Source: Deltaproteobacteria bacterium
GTDB taxonomy: Bacteria > Myxococcota_A > UBA9160 > UBA4427
Assembly: GCA_011051925.1 (NCBI GenBank)
Contig: DRKE01000239.1
Coordinates: 1-39,743, forward strand
DNA length: 39,743 nt
Direction of reading: 5' to 3'
This document shows positions 25,564 through 32,594 of this stretch, piece after piece. The position numbers and the translations under genes are program-made. Position 1 is the first letter of the stretch. Every line of letters begins with the position of its first letter. The notes beneath the pieces are model-generated. The model was not told the origin of the DNA, did not search any database, and saw nothing but the letters and a program-made list of their open reading frames with translations.

Positions 25564-25899
25564 TCAGGGACGCTGCGGGTCGTTGATGCGATCGTCGGGA
25601 TCGACCTGGATGCGCCCGTCGACGATCCGAACGGCGAAACACGGGATCGGGAAGCCGTCCGGGTTGTCGGGATCGAATCCCGTCCGGACGTCGAAGGGCC
25701 ATCCGTGGGCCTTGCACACGATCACGCAGTCCCGGAATTCACCCTCGGAGAGCGGGAAGCCCGCATGGGGACAGTCGTCTTCCATCGCGTAGACCCGGTC
25801 GCCCATCCGGTAGAGGCCGAGATCGATGCCGTTCACCTGGACCCGGAGGCCTCGGTCCGAGGGGATCTCGTCGAGCCGGGCGACGTCGACATAGGCCAA
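25564..25899 (-). CDS. Rieske-type [2Fe-2S] ferredoxin
   Basis: A small electron carrier of 111 residues with the Rieske ligands C-x-H (Cys43, His45 in CPHAG) and C-x2-H (Cys62, His65 in CKAHG), separated by 16 residues, and the usual GWPFDVRTG after the second pair. No catalytic domain follows, so it is a stand-alone ferredoxin, like those that feed oxygenases. The TTG start, giving MAYVDVARLDEIP, is deduced: GGAGAG lies 8 nt upstream, and the open frame further upstream has no ATG close by and is antisense-like relative to the next gene. It is convergent with the desaturase gene, 70 bp apart. Confidence 0.85.
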   Translation of the reverse strand: MAYVDVARLDEIPSDRGLRVQVNGIDLGLYRMGDRVYAMEDDCPHAGFPLSEGEFRDCVIVCKAHGWPFDVRTGFDPDNPDGFPIPCFAVRIVDGRIQVDPDDRINDPQRP

Positions 25900-25907
25900 G
25901 GGGTGAT

Positions 25908-25913
25908 CTCTCC
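25908..25913 (-). promoter_or_regulatory. Ribosome-binding site fixing the TTG start of the Rieske ferredoxin
   Basis: GGAGAG on the minus strand, 8 nt before TTG at 25899-25897. It gives the length expected for a Rieske ferredoxin, about 110 residues. Confidence 0.6.
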
Positions 25914-26084
25914 AGGCGGCCGGATGGAATCCGGAAGATGCGGATCGCAGGGTGCCCCAATCCCGAGGCGGGGACCACTCCGGCCGTTTCCGGTCGTTCG
26001 CCGGATCTGCGACACGCGCTGACAGTGGTCGCGCGACCGGAGGCCGGGCGCACGTGCGGATCCGCTCGTCCTTCGCGAGGGCCG

Positions 26085-26393
26085 TCAGTGCTGGGCGAGG
26101 GCCGCCGGCATCGACAGGGAGGGGCCGGTCGAGGTGACGACACACGTCTCGAGACCGGCCTGGATCGCGTCGCTCGAACAATCCATCGTCGTCGGTCCCA
26201 TCAGACCGTGGAATCGCGGGTTGCTGCCGAGTGTCGCGAATCTCTCGAAGACCATGTCGAGCTGGAGATTCGTCACGGCCGCGAACCGGGAAGCGTCGAG
26301 GGACTGGCCCTGGTCCTGGGGATCGGCTGAAGCCAGACTGCTCCAGCAGAGCGCGATCAGCGCCATGAATAGAATCCTGGGAATGGGTCGCAT
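26085..26393 (-). CDS. Small secreted protein with two cysteines
   Basis: A 102-residue protein with a clear Sec signal peptide: MRPIPRILF, hydrophobic MALIALCWSSL, and a likely cleavage after ASA at residue 23. The mature part of ~79 residues is helical and Gln/Asp-containing, with Cys72 and Cys84 able to form one disulfide in the periplasm. AAAGGAG upstream of the ATG is a strong ribosome site. I do not recognise a family. It lies upstream of the Rieske gene on the same strand and may be co-transcribed with it. Confidence 0.7.
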   Translation of the reverse strand: MRPIPRILFMALIALCWSSLASADPQDQGQSLDASRFAAVTNLQLDMVFERFATLGSNPRFHGLMGPTTMDCSSDAIQAGLETCVVTSTGPSLSMPAALAQH

Positions 26394-26623
26394 ACCGGGG
26401 GGCTCCTTTGGGGGGACCTATCGGATGCTCGATGGATTGCTTTAGGCGTTCTTCCGCACGGATTGGAAAATTCCCGCGGACGGCCGGAAGAAAACGGGCA
26501 GCGATCGCGTGGGAACGCCGTGAGGGCCCGTTCGCCCCCTCGGATTGCAACGATTCGCTGCGGGGATGTCGGGGGCAACCCGGACCGCATCGGGGAGAAG
26601 GCTCGATGCCGGTCGAGCACGAG

Positions 26624-26651
26624 GGCGCCATCGAAGGATCCGATGGGTGCC
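26624..26651 (-). other. Hairpin downstream of the DUF2855 gene
   Basis: GGCGCCATCG (26624-26633) and CGATGGGTGCC (26641-26651) form an imperfect stem just past the stop of the minus-strand DUF2855 gene. No T-run follows, so a terminator role is possible but unproven. Confidence 0.25.
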
Positions 26652-26661
26652 GGGCGAGCGC

Positions 26662-27759
26662 TCAGAGGGAGACGATGTGTCCTTCGGCTGGATCGATGTG
26701 GCCACCGAGAAGATCGAGATAGATCCTCTCCAGCGCCTGTGGCCCCCGATGTCGGATGACCGCCAGCCAATCATCGCTGAAGGCGGAGAACTCGTCCCAG
26801 GACCGGCCGAGCCGTTCCTGCAACCCGGACCCACCCCAGTCTTCCGTTCGTTTCACGACCCGTGCGGGGGCAAAGAAGAACTCGGGTGTCGGACCGGGCA
26901 GATCCTCCGAAACCGGCTTCGATTCCCAATGGGTCGCCCCCACCGAGCAGGAATAGCGGAGTCGATCGCCCAGGCGCCCGTGCACGGTCGCGACGACATC
27001 ACGGTTGCCGGCCATGTCGACCAGGACGGCCGGCGACGTGTCCGTGAGGGTTTCCAGCGCATCGTAGGAAACGACTTCGTCGTAGCACCCGAGCCGTTCC
27101 ACGAAATCGCGGTTCCGGGCGGAGGTCAGCCCGATGACGCTCCCCCGGGCCCGTCGGTGGAGGAGGTGGGCAAGGGCGATCGAAGTCTTGCTGGACGCGC
27201 TGGTGAGGATTGAACGCTCCGCACCGAAGAAATCCTTCTCGTCGAGAAGGTCGTCGATGAGGAAGGAAGTCATGAAGAGACCACGGAGGAGCATGATCTG
27301 ATCTTCCCGTTCGGCGTGATGGAGGGGATCCCGCTCGACGAAACCGTAGGTCCGATAGACGGGGGCATGTCCGGCCCGGTGGGCCGCGCCATCGACCACC
27401 CCGGTCGGATGGGGCCGGGCGTCGATGACCAGATGGCGACTCATCGGAAAGAAGCCGAAGCAGCGGGTGCCGACGGGGACGTCGGGACTCCGGGACTCGA
27501 CCACGTCGCCGAACCCCATGGCCGGAATCCGGCCCCATCGCCCGGGTCCGGGAAAGAACCCCCAGTAGTCGAGGAGGTCCCCGGCAGCCGCGTACGAGAC
27601 GTTGTTCGAGGTCAGCGCGAAACGGTCGACGGCGAAGAGGACCTGGCCCTCGCCGAGGGTGCCGATCGGCTCGCCCGGTACACAGCGACACGCCCGGAAA
27701 TCATCCCGGTCCACCTGGAAATCGAGCGGAGCAGAGGTCGGATCGGTCGGATCGGTCAT
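26662..27759 (-). CDS. DUF2855 family protein
   Basis: A 365-residue cytoplasmic protein of the DUF2855 family, whose function is not known. Recognisable blocks are the N-terminal FAVDRFALTSNNVSYAAAGD, then YWGFFPGPGRWGRIPAMGFG, GTRCFGFFPMSRHLVIDA, and the Rossmann-like LTSASSKTSIALAHLLH and SVIGLTSARN. The layout resembles medium-chain dehydrogenases/reductases (a GroES-like half and a nucleotide-binding half) but without zinc-binding cysteines, so an NAD(P)-dependent reaction is plausible (inference). The start MTDPTDP has GAGGAG about 11 nt upstream; the frame further upstream overlaps the divergent bfd promoter region. Confidence 0.85.
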   Translation of the reverse strand: MTDPTDPTSAPLDFQVDRDDFRACRCVPGEPIGTLGEGQVLFAVDRFALTSNNVSYAAAGDLLDYWGFFPGPGRWGRIPAMGFGDVVESRSPDVPVGTRCFGFFPMSRHLVIDARPHPTGVVDGAAHRAGHAPVYRTYGFVERDPLHHAEREDQIMLLRGLFMTSFLIDDLLDEKDFFGAERSILTSASSKTSIALAHLLHRRARGSVIGLTSARNRDFVERLGCYDEVVSYDALETLTDTSPAVLVDMAGNRDVVATVHGRLGDRLRYSCSVGATHWESKPVSEDLPGPTPEFFFAPARVVKRTEDWGGSGLQERLGRSWDEFSAFSDDWLAVIRHRGPQALERIYLDLLGGHIDPAEGHIVSL

Positions 27760-27924
27760 GGGAGAATGGGCTCCTCGGGTCGGGCGGTGAGGGAGAACGG
27801 AGGGTAGGGCAGGCGGCCTGTTCGATCCGGCGACCCCCGATCCCCCCAGGGGCCAAAGCGGGGTCGGGGGTCGGGAGGGGGAGGGGCAACCGTCCGGCCG
27901 AAAGGACGATTTCTTCCGGCAATC

Positions 27925-27947
27925 ATGAAAACGACATTGATTTTCAT
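27925..27947. promoter_or_regulatory. Predicted Fur box upstream of bfd
   Basis: Perfect 7-bp arms ATGAAAA (27925-27931) and TTTTCAT (27941-27947) flank a 9-bp centre. The 19-bp core at 27927-27945 matches the classical Fur consensus at 13 of 19 positions by my count. It overlaps the -35 element of the bfd promoter candidate, so iron-loaded Fur would block transcription. The bfd gene is a known iron-starvation gene in other bacteria, which supports the call. Confidence 0.65.
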
Positions 27948-27965
27948 TTTCTTCGAACATAAACT
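27937..27965 (+). promoter_or_regulatory. Sigma-70-like promoter of bfd, overlapping the Fur box
   Basis: TTGATT (27937-27942) and TAAACT (27960-27965) with a 17-bp spacer; each matches 4 of 6 consensus bases. The start would be near 27972, leaving a leader of about 130 nt. Confidence 0.5.
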
Positions 27966-28104
27966 GCCGATCTGTCCAAGCACGGCCGGCCCGGAGGCCA
28001 GCCCGTCTTCTTCCGGGGCGCTTCAGCTTCCGGAACCCGCTTTGAAACGTCGTCGGAACGACCGAGAACGACAGAGAGAAGGACAGAAGGACACCGAGGA
28101 ACGG

Positions 28105-28329
28105 ATGCTCGTCTGCCATTGTCGCGGAATCACGGATCGACAGATCCGCCGCCTCGTCCGGAACGGGGCGACGTCGACGCGCGATGTCGCGCGAGCGACG
28201 GGTGCCGGTCTGCGCTGTGGCGGATGCCGATCCAACGTGAAGAAGATCGTCGACGAAGCGGTCGCGAGCGATCTCCAGGAATCACGTCGGACGACCCTCC
28301 TCGATCGCATCGTTTCCGTCGAGGGCTGA
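28105..28329 (+). CDS. bfd: Bacterioferritin-associated ferredoxin (Bfd-like)
   Basis: A 74-residue [2Fe-2S] protein. The ligands Cys4, Cys6, Cys38 and Cys41 (VCHCRGIT and LRCGGC) have the Bfd spacing, and the helix between them (ITDRQIRRLVRNGATSTRDV) is typical. Bfd delivers electrons to bacterioferritin so that stored ferric iron is released when iron is scarce. GAGGA lies a few bases before the ATG, and the length is normal for the family, so the 60-residue upstream extension is rejected. A predicted Fur box and promoter precede it. No bacterioferritin gene is inside this window. Confidence 0.9.
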   Translation: MLVCHCRGITDRQIRRLVRNGATSTRDVARATGAGLRCGGCRSNVKKIVDEAVASDLQESRRTTLLDRIVSVEG

Positions 28330-28563
28330 AGCCCGCCCCCGCCGTGCCCCCGGAACCACGGGGTCCGGCCCCCCGCCGTTCATGCTCCCGGATTCCAGCG
28401 TCCAGCCGGGCCCGCACCCCTCCCAGCGCAGGCCGGCGGAATGGCCGGATCTACCTCGGGCATCGTTCCTCGGGCATTCTCCCTCGGGCGTTGTCCGGAT
28501 CGACAGACGCGCCAGCCGACGGAAGATTGGGGGCCCCGCCCCCGTCCTGACCTTTCGACGATC

Positions 28564-28569
28564 GGAGGA
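28564..28569 (+). promoter_or_regulatory. Ribosome-binding site of the 55-residue CxxC protein
   Basis: GGAGGA close upstream of the ATG at 28574; a near-perfect site supporting this short gene. Confidence 0.55.
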
Positions 28570-28573
28570 TTCC

Positions 28574-28741
28574 ATGGGAAAGACCTGCGCCTGGTGCGGC
28601 ACGCTGCTTCGAGCCATTTCGGGCACCACCATTCCGACGAGTCAGGCCCTCTGCCAGGGATGCCTCGACGAACTCGAGAGCGCGCTCTCGTCCCGGGGAC
28701 TCGACGTGGATCCGTCGCAGCCGCGAACGACACCACACTAG
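28574..28741 (+). CDS. Small zinc-ribbon-like protein (two CxxC knuckles)
   Basis: A 55-residue protein starting MGKTCAWCGTLLRAISG. Cys5/Cys8 (CAWC) and Cys27/Cys30 (CQGC) form two knuckles 18 residues apart, the usual way to hold one zinc ion. The region after Cys30 is a short amphipathic helix (LDELESALSS), and the tail is flexible. Very similar small knuckle proteins occur widely without known function; binding to a partner or RNA is a guess. It lies 244 bp after bfd and converges on the acyl-CoA dehydrogenase gene. Confidence 0.72.
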   Translation: MGKTCAWCGTLLRAISGTTIPTSQALCQGCLDELESALSSRGLDVDPSQPRTTPH

Positions 28742-28783
28742 TTCCGGATCGTCCGGCGTCGACGTTCCGAGACCGCTCGCTCC

Positions 28784-30037
28784 TCAGCTCCGGAGCAGGT
28801 CCTTCGCGATCGCGCGGATCTGCATCTCGTCCGTGCCCGCGTAGATCTGCAGCACTTTCGAGTCGCGTGCGAGCTGCTCGACGACGTACTCCGACATGTA
28901 GCCGTTGCCGCCATAGACCTGGACCGCCTCCATGGCGACCTCGACGGCGGCCCGGGCCGCGTAGAGCTTCATGGCCGACGCCTCGGCCAGGGTCATCGTC
29001 CTGCCGTTCGCGGAGAGTTCGATCGTGCGGAAGACCAGGTTCTGGAGGTTCATGCGTGCGACCTCCATGCGGGCGAGCTTGTCCTGGATGAGCTGATACT
29101 CGCCGATGGGGCGCTCGAACTGCACCCGTTCTCGCGCGTATTTCAGCGACAGTTCGAGGCAGCGATCCACGATGCCGAGGGCCATGGCAGCCACGCCCGT
29201 TCGTTCGGTCTGGAAGGTCCCCTTGGCGCCTTCGCGTCCGCCCCCTTGCTTTCCGAGCGCTTCTTCGCCCCCCAACAAGCGGTCCATGCCGACGCGCACG
29301 TCGGTCAGGAAGAGTTCGCCCGTCGGCGACGAATGCATGCCCATCTTGCGCAGGGCACCCGTCTGCTCGAAACCCGGCATGCCGCGGTCGAGCACGAAGT
29401 TCAGGATCTTCCGGTCACGAAGATCCACGCCTTCCTCTTCGAGCTTGCAGATGAAGACCGTCGTGTCGGCATGGGGGCCGTTGGTGATGAAGGTCTTCGA
29501 CCCGTTCAGGACGAACTCGTCTCCTTCCCTGCGTGCCGAGGCCCGCATTCCACCGAAGGCGTCGGAACCCGATCCGGGCTCCGTGATCGCCCAGGCACCG
29601 ATCTTTTCGAGGGTCAGGATGTCGAGGGCCCAGCGCTCCTTCTGTTCGATCGTTCCCTTTGAAAGGATGGCCGAGGCCGTGAGGCCCACGCTGACGCCCA
29701 TGGCGGTCACCATGCCCGGGCAGTAGCGACACAATTCGATGATGGGAATGAGTGTCGCAGCGGCCTGGTCGGCGCGCGCGGCCGGATCGATTGCTCCATC
29801 CGCGGATTTCGCCCTGGCCTCCTTTCGGGAGAGGCCCGCCTTCTCGGCTTCGATCTGCTTCCGGAATCGCGCACGCGCCATCTCGTCCATGCCGAAGGCC
29901 GCGTACATCTTGCGAAGGATGTCGTAGGGGGGCAGATCACCGTGCTCGAGTTCCTCGACGTGCGGCGCTACTTCGGCCTCCACGAATCGGCGTACGGCGT
30001 CGCGGATCATCAACTGGGACTCGCTCCATTCGATCAT
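28784..30037 (-). CDS. Acyl-CoA dehydrogenase family protein
   Basis: An FAD enzyme that introduces an alpha-beta double bond into an acyl-CoA. The 417 residues show the normal three-part fold, with WAITEPGSGSDAFGG binding the substrate/FAD and YGGNGYMSEY near the C-terminus. The residue matching the catalytic Glu of medium-chain enzymes is Ala400 in IYAGTDEMQ. Instead Glu278 in FQTERTGVAAMALG lies where long-chain and isovaleryl-CoA dehydrogenases keep their base, so activity is probably preserved. A charged insertion at ~55-95 (KQIEAEKAGLSRKEARAK) is unusual. Its ATG overlaps the stop of the upstream flavoprotein gene (ATGA), so the pair is translationally coupled. Confidence 0.9.
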   Translation of the reverse strand: MIEWSESQLMIRDAVRRFVEAEVAPHVEELEHGDLPPYDILRKMYAAFGMDEMARARFRKQIEAEKAGLSRKEARAKSADGAIDPAARADQAAATLIPIIELCRYCPGMVTAMGVSVGLTASAILSKGTIEQKERWALDILTLEKIGAWAITEPGSGSDAFGGMRASARREGDEFVLNGSKTFITNGPHADTTVFICKLEEEGVDLRDRKILNFVLDRGMPGFEQTGALRKMGMHSSPTGELFLTDVRVGMDRLLGGEEALGKQGGGREGAKGTFQTERTGVAAMALGIVDRCLELSLKYARERVQFERPIGEYQLIQDKLARMEVARMNLQNLVFRTIELSANGRTMTLAEASAMKLYAARAAVEVAMEAVQVYGGNGYMSEYVVEQLARDSKVLQIYAGTDEMQIRAIAKDLLRS

Positions 30038-31548
30038 GCCGGGTTTCCTTCCTTTGGCTCGCTCTGGTTCGTGGGATTCGAGGGCGCCGCAGAGGCGGCG
30101 GTACGGCCGGCCATCCGACCGAAGAAGCTGCTTCCGCCGATCGACATGCCGCTCGCGTAGTAGCGTCCGGATCGCGTCAGGCCCGCCGAGGCCCGGCCCG
30201 CCGCATAGAGGCCCGGAATGACCTCGCCATCGACCGTGAGGACTTCACCCGAAGGCTTCGTGTCGAGGCCACCGAGGGTGAACGCGGCCCAGATGCTCTT
30301 GTCGACCGAGAGGTCGAGGGCGGCGTAGGGCGGATTCGACAGGGGCTTCACGTATTTCGCCGCCTTGTGGTAGACGGGGTCCTCGTTCCGTTCGGCATGG
30401 CGATTGTAGGAATCGAAGGTATGCACGAGCTGTCCTTCGGGCATCCCGAGCGTCTTTTCCAGATCTTCGATCGTTTCTTCGACGCCTGCGATCTCGTAGG
30501 GCACCATCGCCTGTCCGTAGATCGAATCGTCGACGATGAGAAAGGCCTGTCCGTCGGCCTTCTGCATGATCGCGTCGGCCACGCGGCCGTGATAGCAGTC
30601 CTCGTTGATGAAGCGTTGGCCCTGGCGATTCACGATCAGCCCCTCGATGTGGGAGACCGGGGGGAAGTAGGGGGTCGTCATCAAGCCCTCGTGCATGTTG
30701 ATCGCGGCCCCGCCGACGCCCATCCCCATCCGGATGCCGCTTCCATCACATCCCTCGCTGCCGATGGGATAGCGGCATCTCGCGAGATCGGGAGCGAAAT
30801 GCCGGACCATCTCCCGGTTCATGATGAAGCCACCCGTCGTGAGGATCACGCCGCGGCTGGCCCGGACGGCGACTTCCTCTCCGTCGATCGTGGCGATGAT
30901 CCCGACGACCCGCCCGTCGTCGTCGCGAACGAGCGTCGAGACGCGCGATTCGTTCCGGATCGGGACGCCGAGCTCCCCGAGCGTCGAGATCATCCGTTCG
31001 ATGATGTAGCCGCCGGCGGCGCCTTCCTTCCTGGGTTTGTGGCCCCGGGGTGCAGGGGGGCTTTCCCGGGAAAAGGGGTAGGCCTCTTCGTTGCCCGAAT
31101 AGATCAGGCAATCGTCGGTCGGGGGGAAGATCACCTTTTCCGGGTAGTGGGTGTCCTTGAACTCGACGCCGATGCTGTCGAAGAAATCGAAGTGGTCGAG
31201 ACTGTTCTCGCAGTAGAGACGGACCTTCTCGGGATCGCTCGTCGGTCCGGCGGCGCGACTGACATGAGCCAGCATGTCCTCCGTCGTGTCGGAGAAGCCG
31301 GCCGCCTTCTGGACCCGGGTGCCGCCCCCGAAATAGATCGTGCCTTCCGAGAGCGCCGTCGCGCCGCCGCCGCGCGCGGCGCGCTCGAAAACGATCGTGC
31401 GCGCGCCCGCGCGGGCCGCTTCGATGGCGGCGGCCCCTCCCGCCACGCCCAGGCCCACGACGATCACCTCGAAATCGCCCCACCATCGGTCGATCCGGCT
31501 CGCACGCCGAGGTCGGGAGGGAAGGGGCTTCGAGGGCGTCGCAGACAT
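30034..31548 (-). CDS. FAD-dependent oxidoreductase, fumarate reductase/KstD-like family
   Basis: A 504-residue flavoprotein. The N-terminal FAD motif is VIVVGLGVAGGAAAIEAARAG; the C-terminal FAD contact is GLYAAGRASAGLTRSG followed by YYASGMSIGGSSFFG. These are the features of the fumarate reductase/3-ketosteroid delta-1-dehydrogenase superfamily, which adds or removes a pair of hydrogens next to a carbonyl. The exact substrate is not readable; a steroid-like or enoate substrate is only an inference. The start MSATPSK follows TTGGAG. It forms a coupled pair with the acyl-CoA dehydrogenase gene and is divergent from an LLM oxidoreductase gene. Confidence 0.88.
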   Translation of the reverse strand: MSATPSKPLPSRPRRASRIDRWWGDFEVIVVGLGVAGGAAAIEAARAGARTIVFERAARGGGATALSEGTIYFGGGTRVQKAAGFSDTTEDMLAHVSRAAGPTSDPEKVRLYCENSLDHFDFFDSIGVEFKDTHYPEKVIFPPTDDCLIYSGNEEAYPFSRESPPAPRGHKPRKEGAAGGYIIERMISTLGELGVPIRNESRVSTLVRDDDGRVVGIIATIDGEEVAVRASRGVILTTGGFIMNREMVRHFAPDLARCRYPIGSEGCDGSGIRMGMGVGGAAINMHEGLMTTPYFPPVSHIEGLIVNRQGQRFINEDCYHGRVADAIMQKADGQAFLIVDDSIYGQAMVPYEIAGVEETIEDLEKTLGMPEGQLVHTFDSYNRHAERNEDPVYHKAAKYVKPLSNPPYAALDLSVDKSIWAAFTLGGLDTKPSGEVLTVDGEVIPGLYAAGRASAGLTRSGRYYASGMSIGGSSFFGRMAGRTAASAAPSNPTNQSEPKEGNPA

Positions 31549-31720
31549 CGTTCCGATCTCCAAGGGCGGGTCTCGATCAGGGGGTGGGAGGATAGCGGGA
31601 TCGGGTATCGTCTCGACCTGCCCCTTCCAGGTCCGCGTCGTCCGGTTGCCTCCAGGGGGCGCGTACCCCGAAAATCCGGACGGCCCCGAAAAGACGCCCG
31701 AGAATAAAGGAGAACCTCCC

Positions 31721-32572
31721 GTGAAATTCGGCCTCATGTTCGCGAATACCGGTCCCTTCATTCAGCCCGAAGGGCTGACCCTGCTCGCCCAGACGGCTGA
31801 AGAGGTCGGGATGGAGTCTCTCTGGACGGTGGAACACGTCGTCGTGCCACTGGGCTACGAATCGACCTACCCCTACAGCCGGGACGGGAAGATGCCGGGA
31901 TCGGAGGAAGCGCCGATTCCGGATCCCCTCATCTGGCTGACCTATGCCGCCGCGGTCACGACGAAGATCAAGTTGGCGACGGGGATCATCATCCTGCCCC
32001 AGCGTCATCCGCTCTATCTCGCCAAGGAGGCGTCGACGCTCGACCTCCTTTCGGGCGGACGGCTGCTGCTCGGGATCGGCGTCGGCTGGCTCGAGGAGGA
32101 ATTCAAGGCACTGAACGTCCCCTTCGAATCGCGGGGGGCGATCACGGACGAATCGATCGTCGCCTTGCGGGAACTCTGGGGGCCCGGTGCGTCGGAGCAC
32201 GACGGCAGCTACTACCGCTGGCCGAAGGTCGAATCGAATCCGAAGCCCGTCGGAGGCAAGGTGCCGATCATCGTCGGAGGGCATTCGAGGGTGGCGGCCC
32301 GGCGTGCTGCACGGCTCGGCGACGGGTTCTTTCCGGCCCGTGCGGACAAGCTCGACGAGTGTCTTGCCGAGCTGAAGGCCGAGTGCGCGCGGATCGGCCG
32401 CGATCCGGGCGAGATCGAGATCACGACGGGCGGCGTCCCGACGCTGGACGAGGTCAAACGGCTCGAGGACATGGGCGTCAGTCGCTTCACCGTCGGTCCG
32501 CCCGGCTTCACGCCCGATGCCCTGCGAGAGGGTCTCGAAAAGCTGGGGAACGAATTGATCTCGAAGTCCTGA
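31721..32572 (+). CDS. LLM-class flavin/F420-dependent oxidoreductase
   Basis: A 283-residue TIM-barrel enzyme of the luciferase-like superfamily, in the Rv2161c-like group. Key parts are KFGLMFANTG, ESLWTVEHVVVPLGYES, IKLATGIIILPQRHPLYLAK, LLSGGRLLLGIGVGWLEEEF and VPIIVGGHSRVAARRAA. The cofactor is probably F420 (or FMN); the substrate is unknown. The start is GTG, with AAGGAG 9 nt upstream; the upstream frame is antisense to the divergent flavoprotein gene. The ABC-F ATPase gene follows after 22 bp on the same strand. Confidence 0.88.
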   Translation: MKFGLMFANTGPFIQPEGLTLLAQTAEEVGMESLWTVEHVVVPLGYESTYPYSRDGKMPGSEEAPIPDPLIWLTYAAAVTTKIKLATGIIILPQRHPLYLAKEASTLDLLSGGRLLLGIGVGWLEEEFKALNVPFESRGAITDESIVALRELWGPGASEHDGSYYRWPKVESNPKPVGGKVPIIVGGHSRVAARRAARLGDGFFPARADKLDECLAELKAECARIGRDPGEIEITTGGVPTLDEVKRLEDMGVSRFTVGPPGFTPDALREGLEKLGNELISKS

Positions 32573-32594
32573 TTCCGGTCGGTCGTCTTCTTCC

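Larger units (their letters stand above)
27760..28104. other. Divergent intergenic region between DUF2855 and bfd genes
   Basis: This 345-bp spacer holds no convincing gene. It is GC-rich except for an AT-rich stretch at about 27921-27965 that carries a Fur-like palindrome and an overlapping sigma-70-like promoter pointing to bfd. The open frame starting at the ATG inside the palindrome (27925) is rejected as an N-terminal extension of bfd. Confidence 0.65.

Noticed and set aside
25900..26631. N-terminal extension of the Rieske ferredoxin to 355 residues
   Set aside because: The extension is Arg/Pro-rich, overlaps a secreted protein with a proper signal peptide, and has no alternative start near the domain; the TTG with GGAGAG gives the normal family length.
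27925..28104. Bfd extended upstream to the ATG at 27925
   Set aside because: That ATG lies inside the predicted Fur box, before the predicted transcription start, and the added 60 residues are unlike Bfd.
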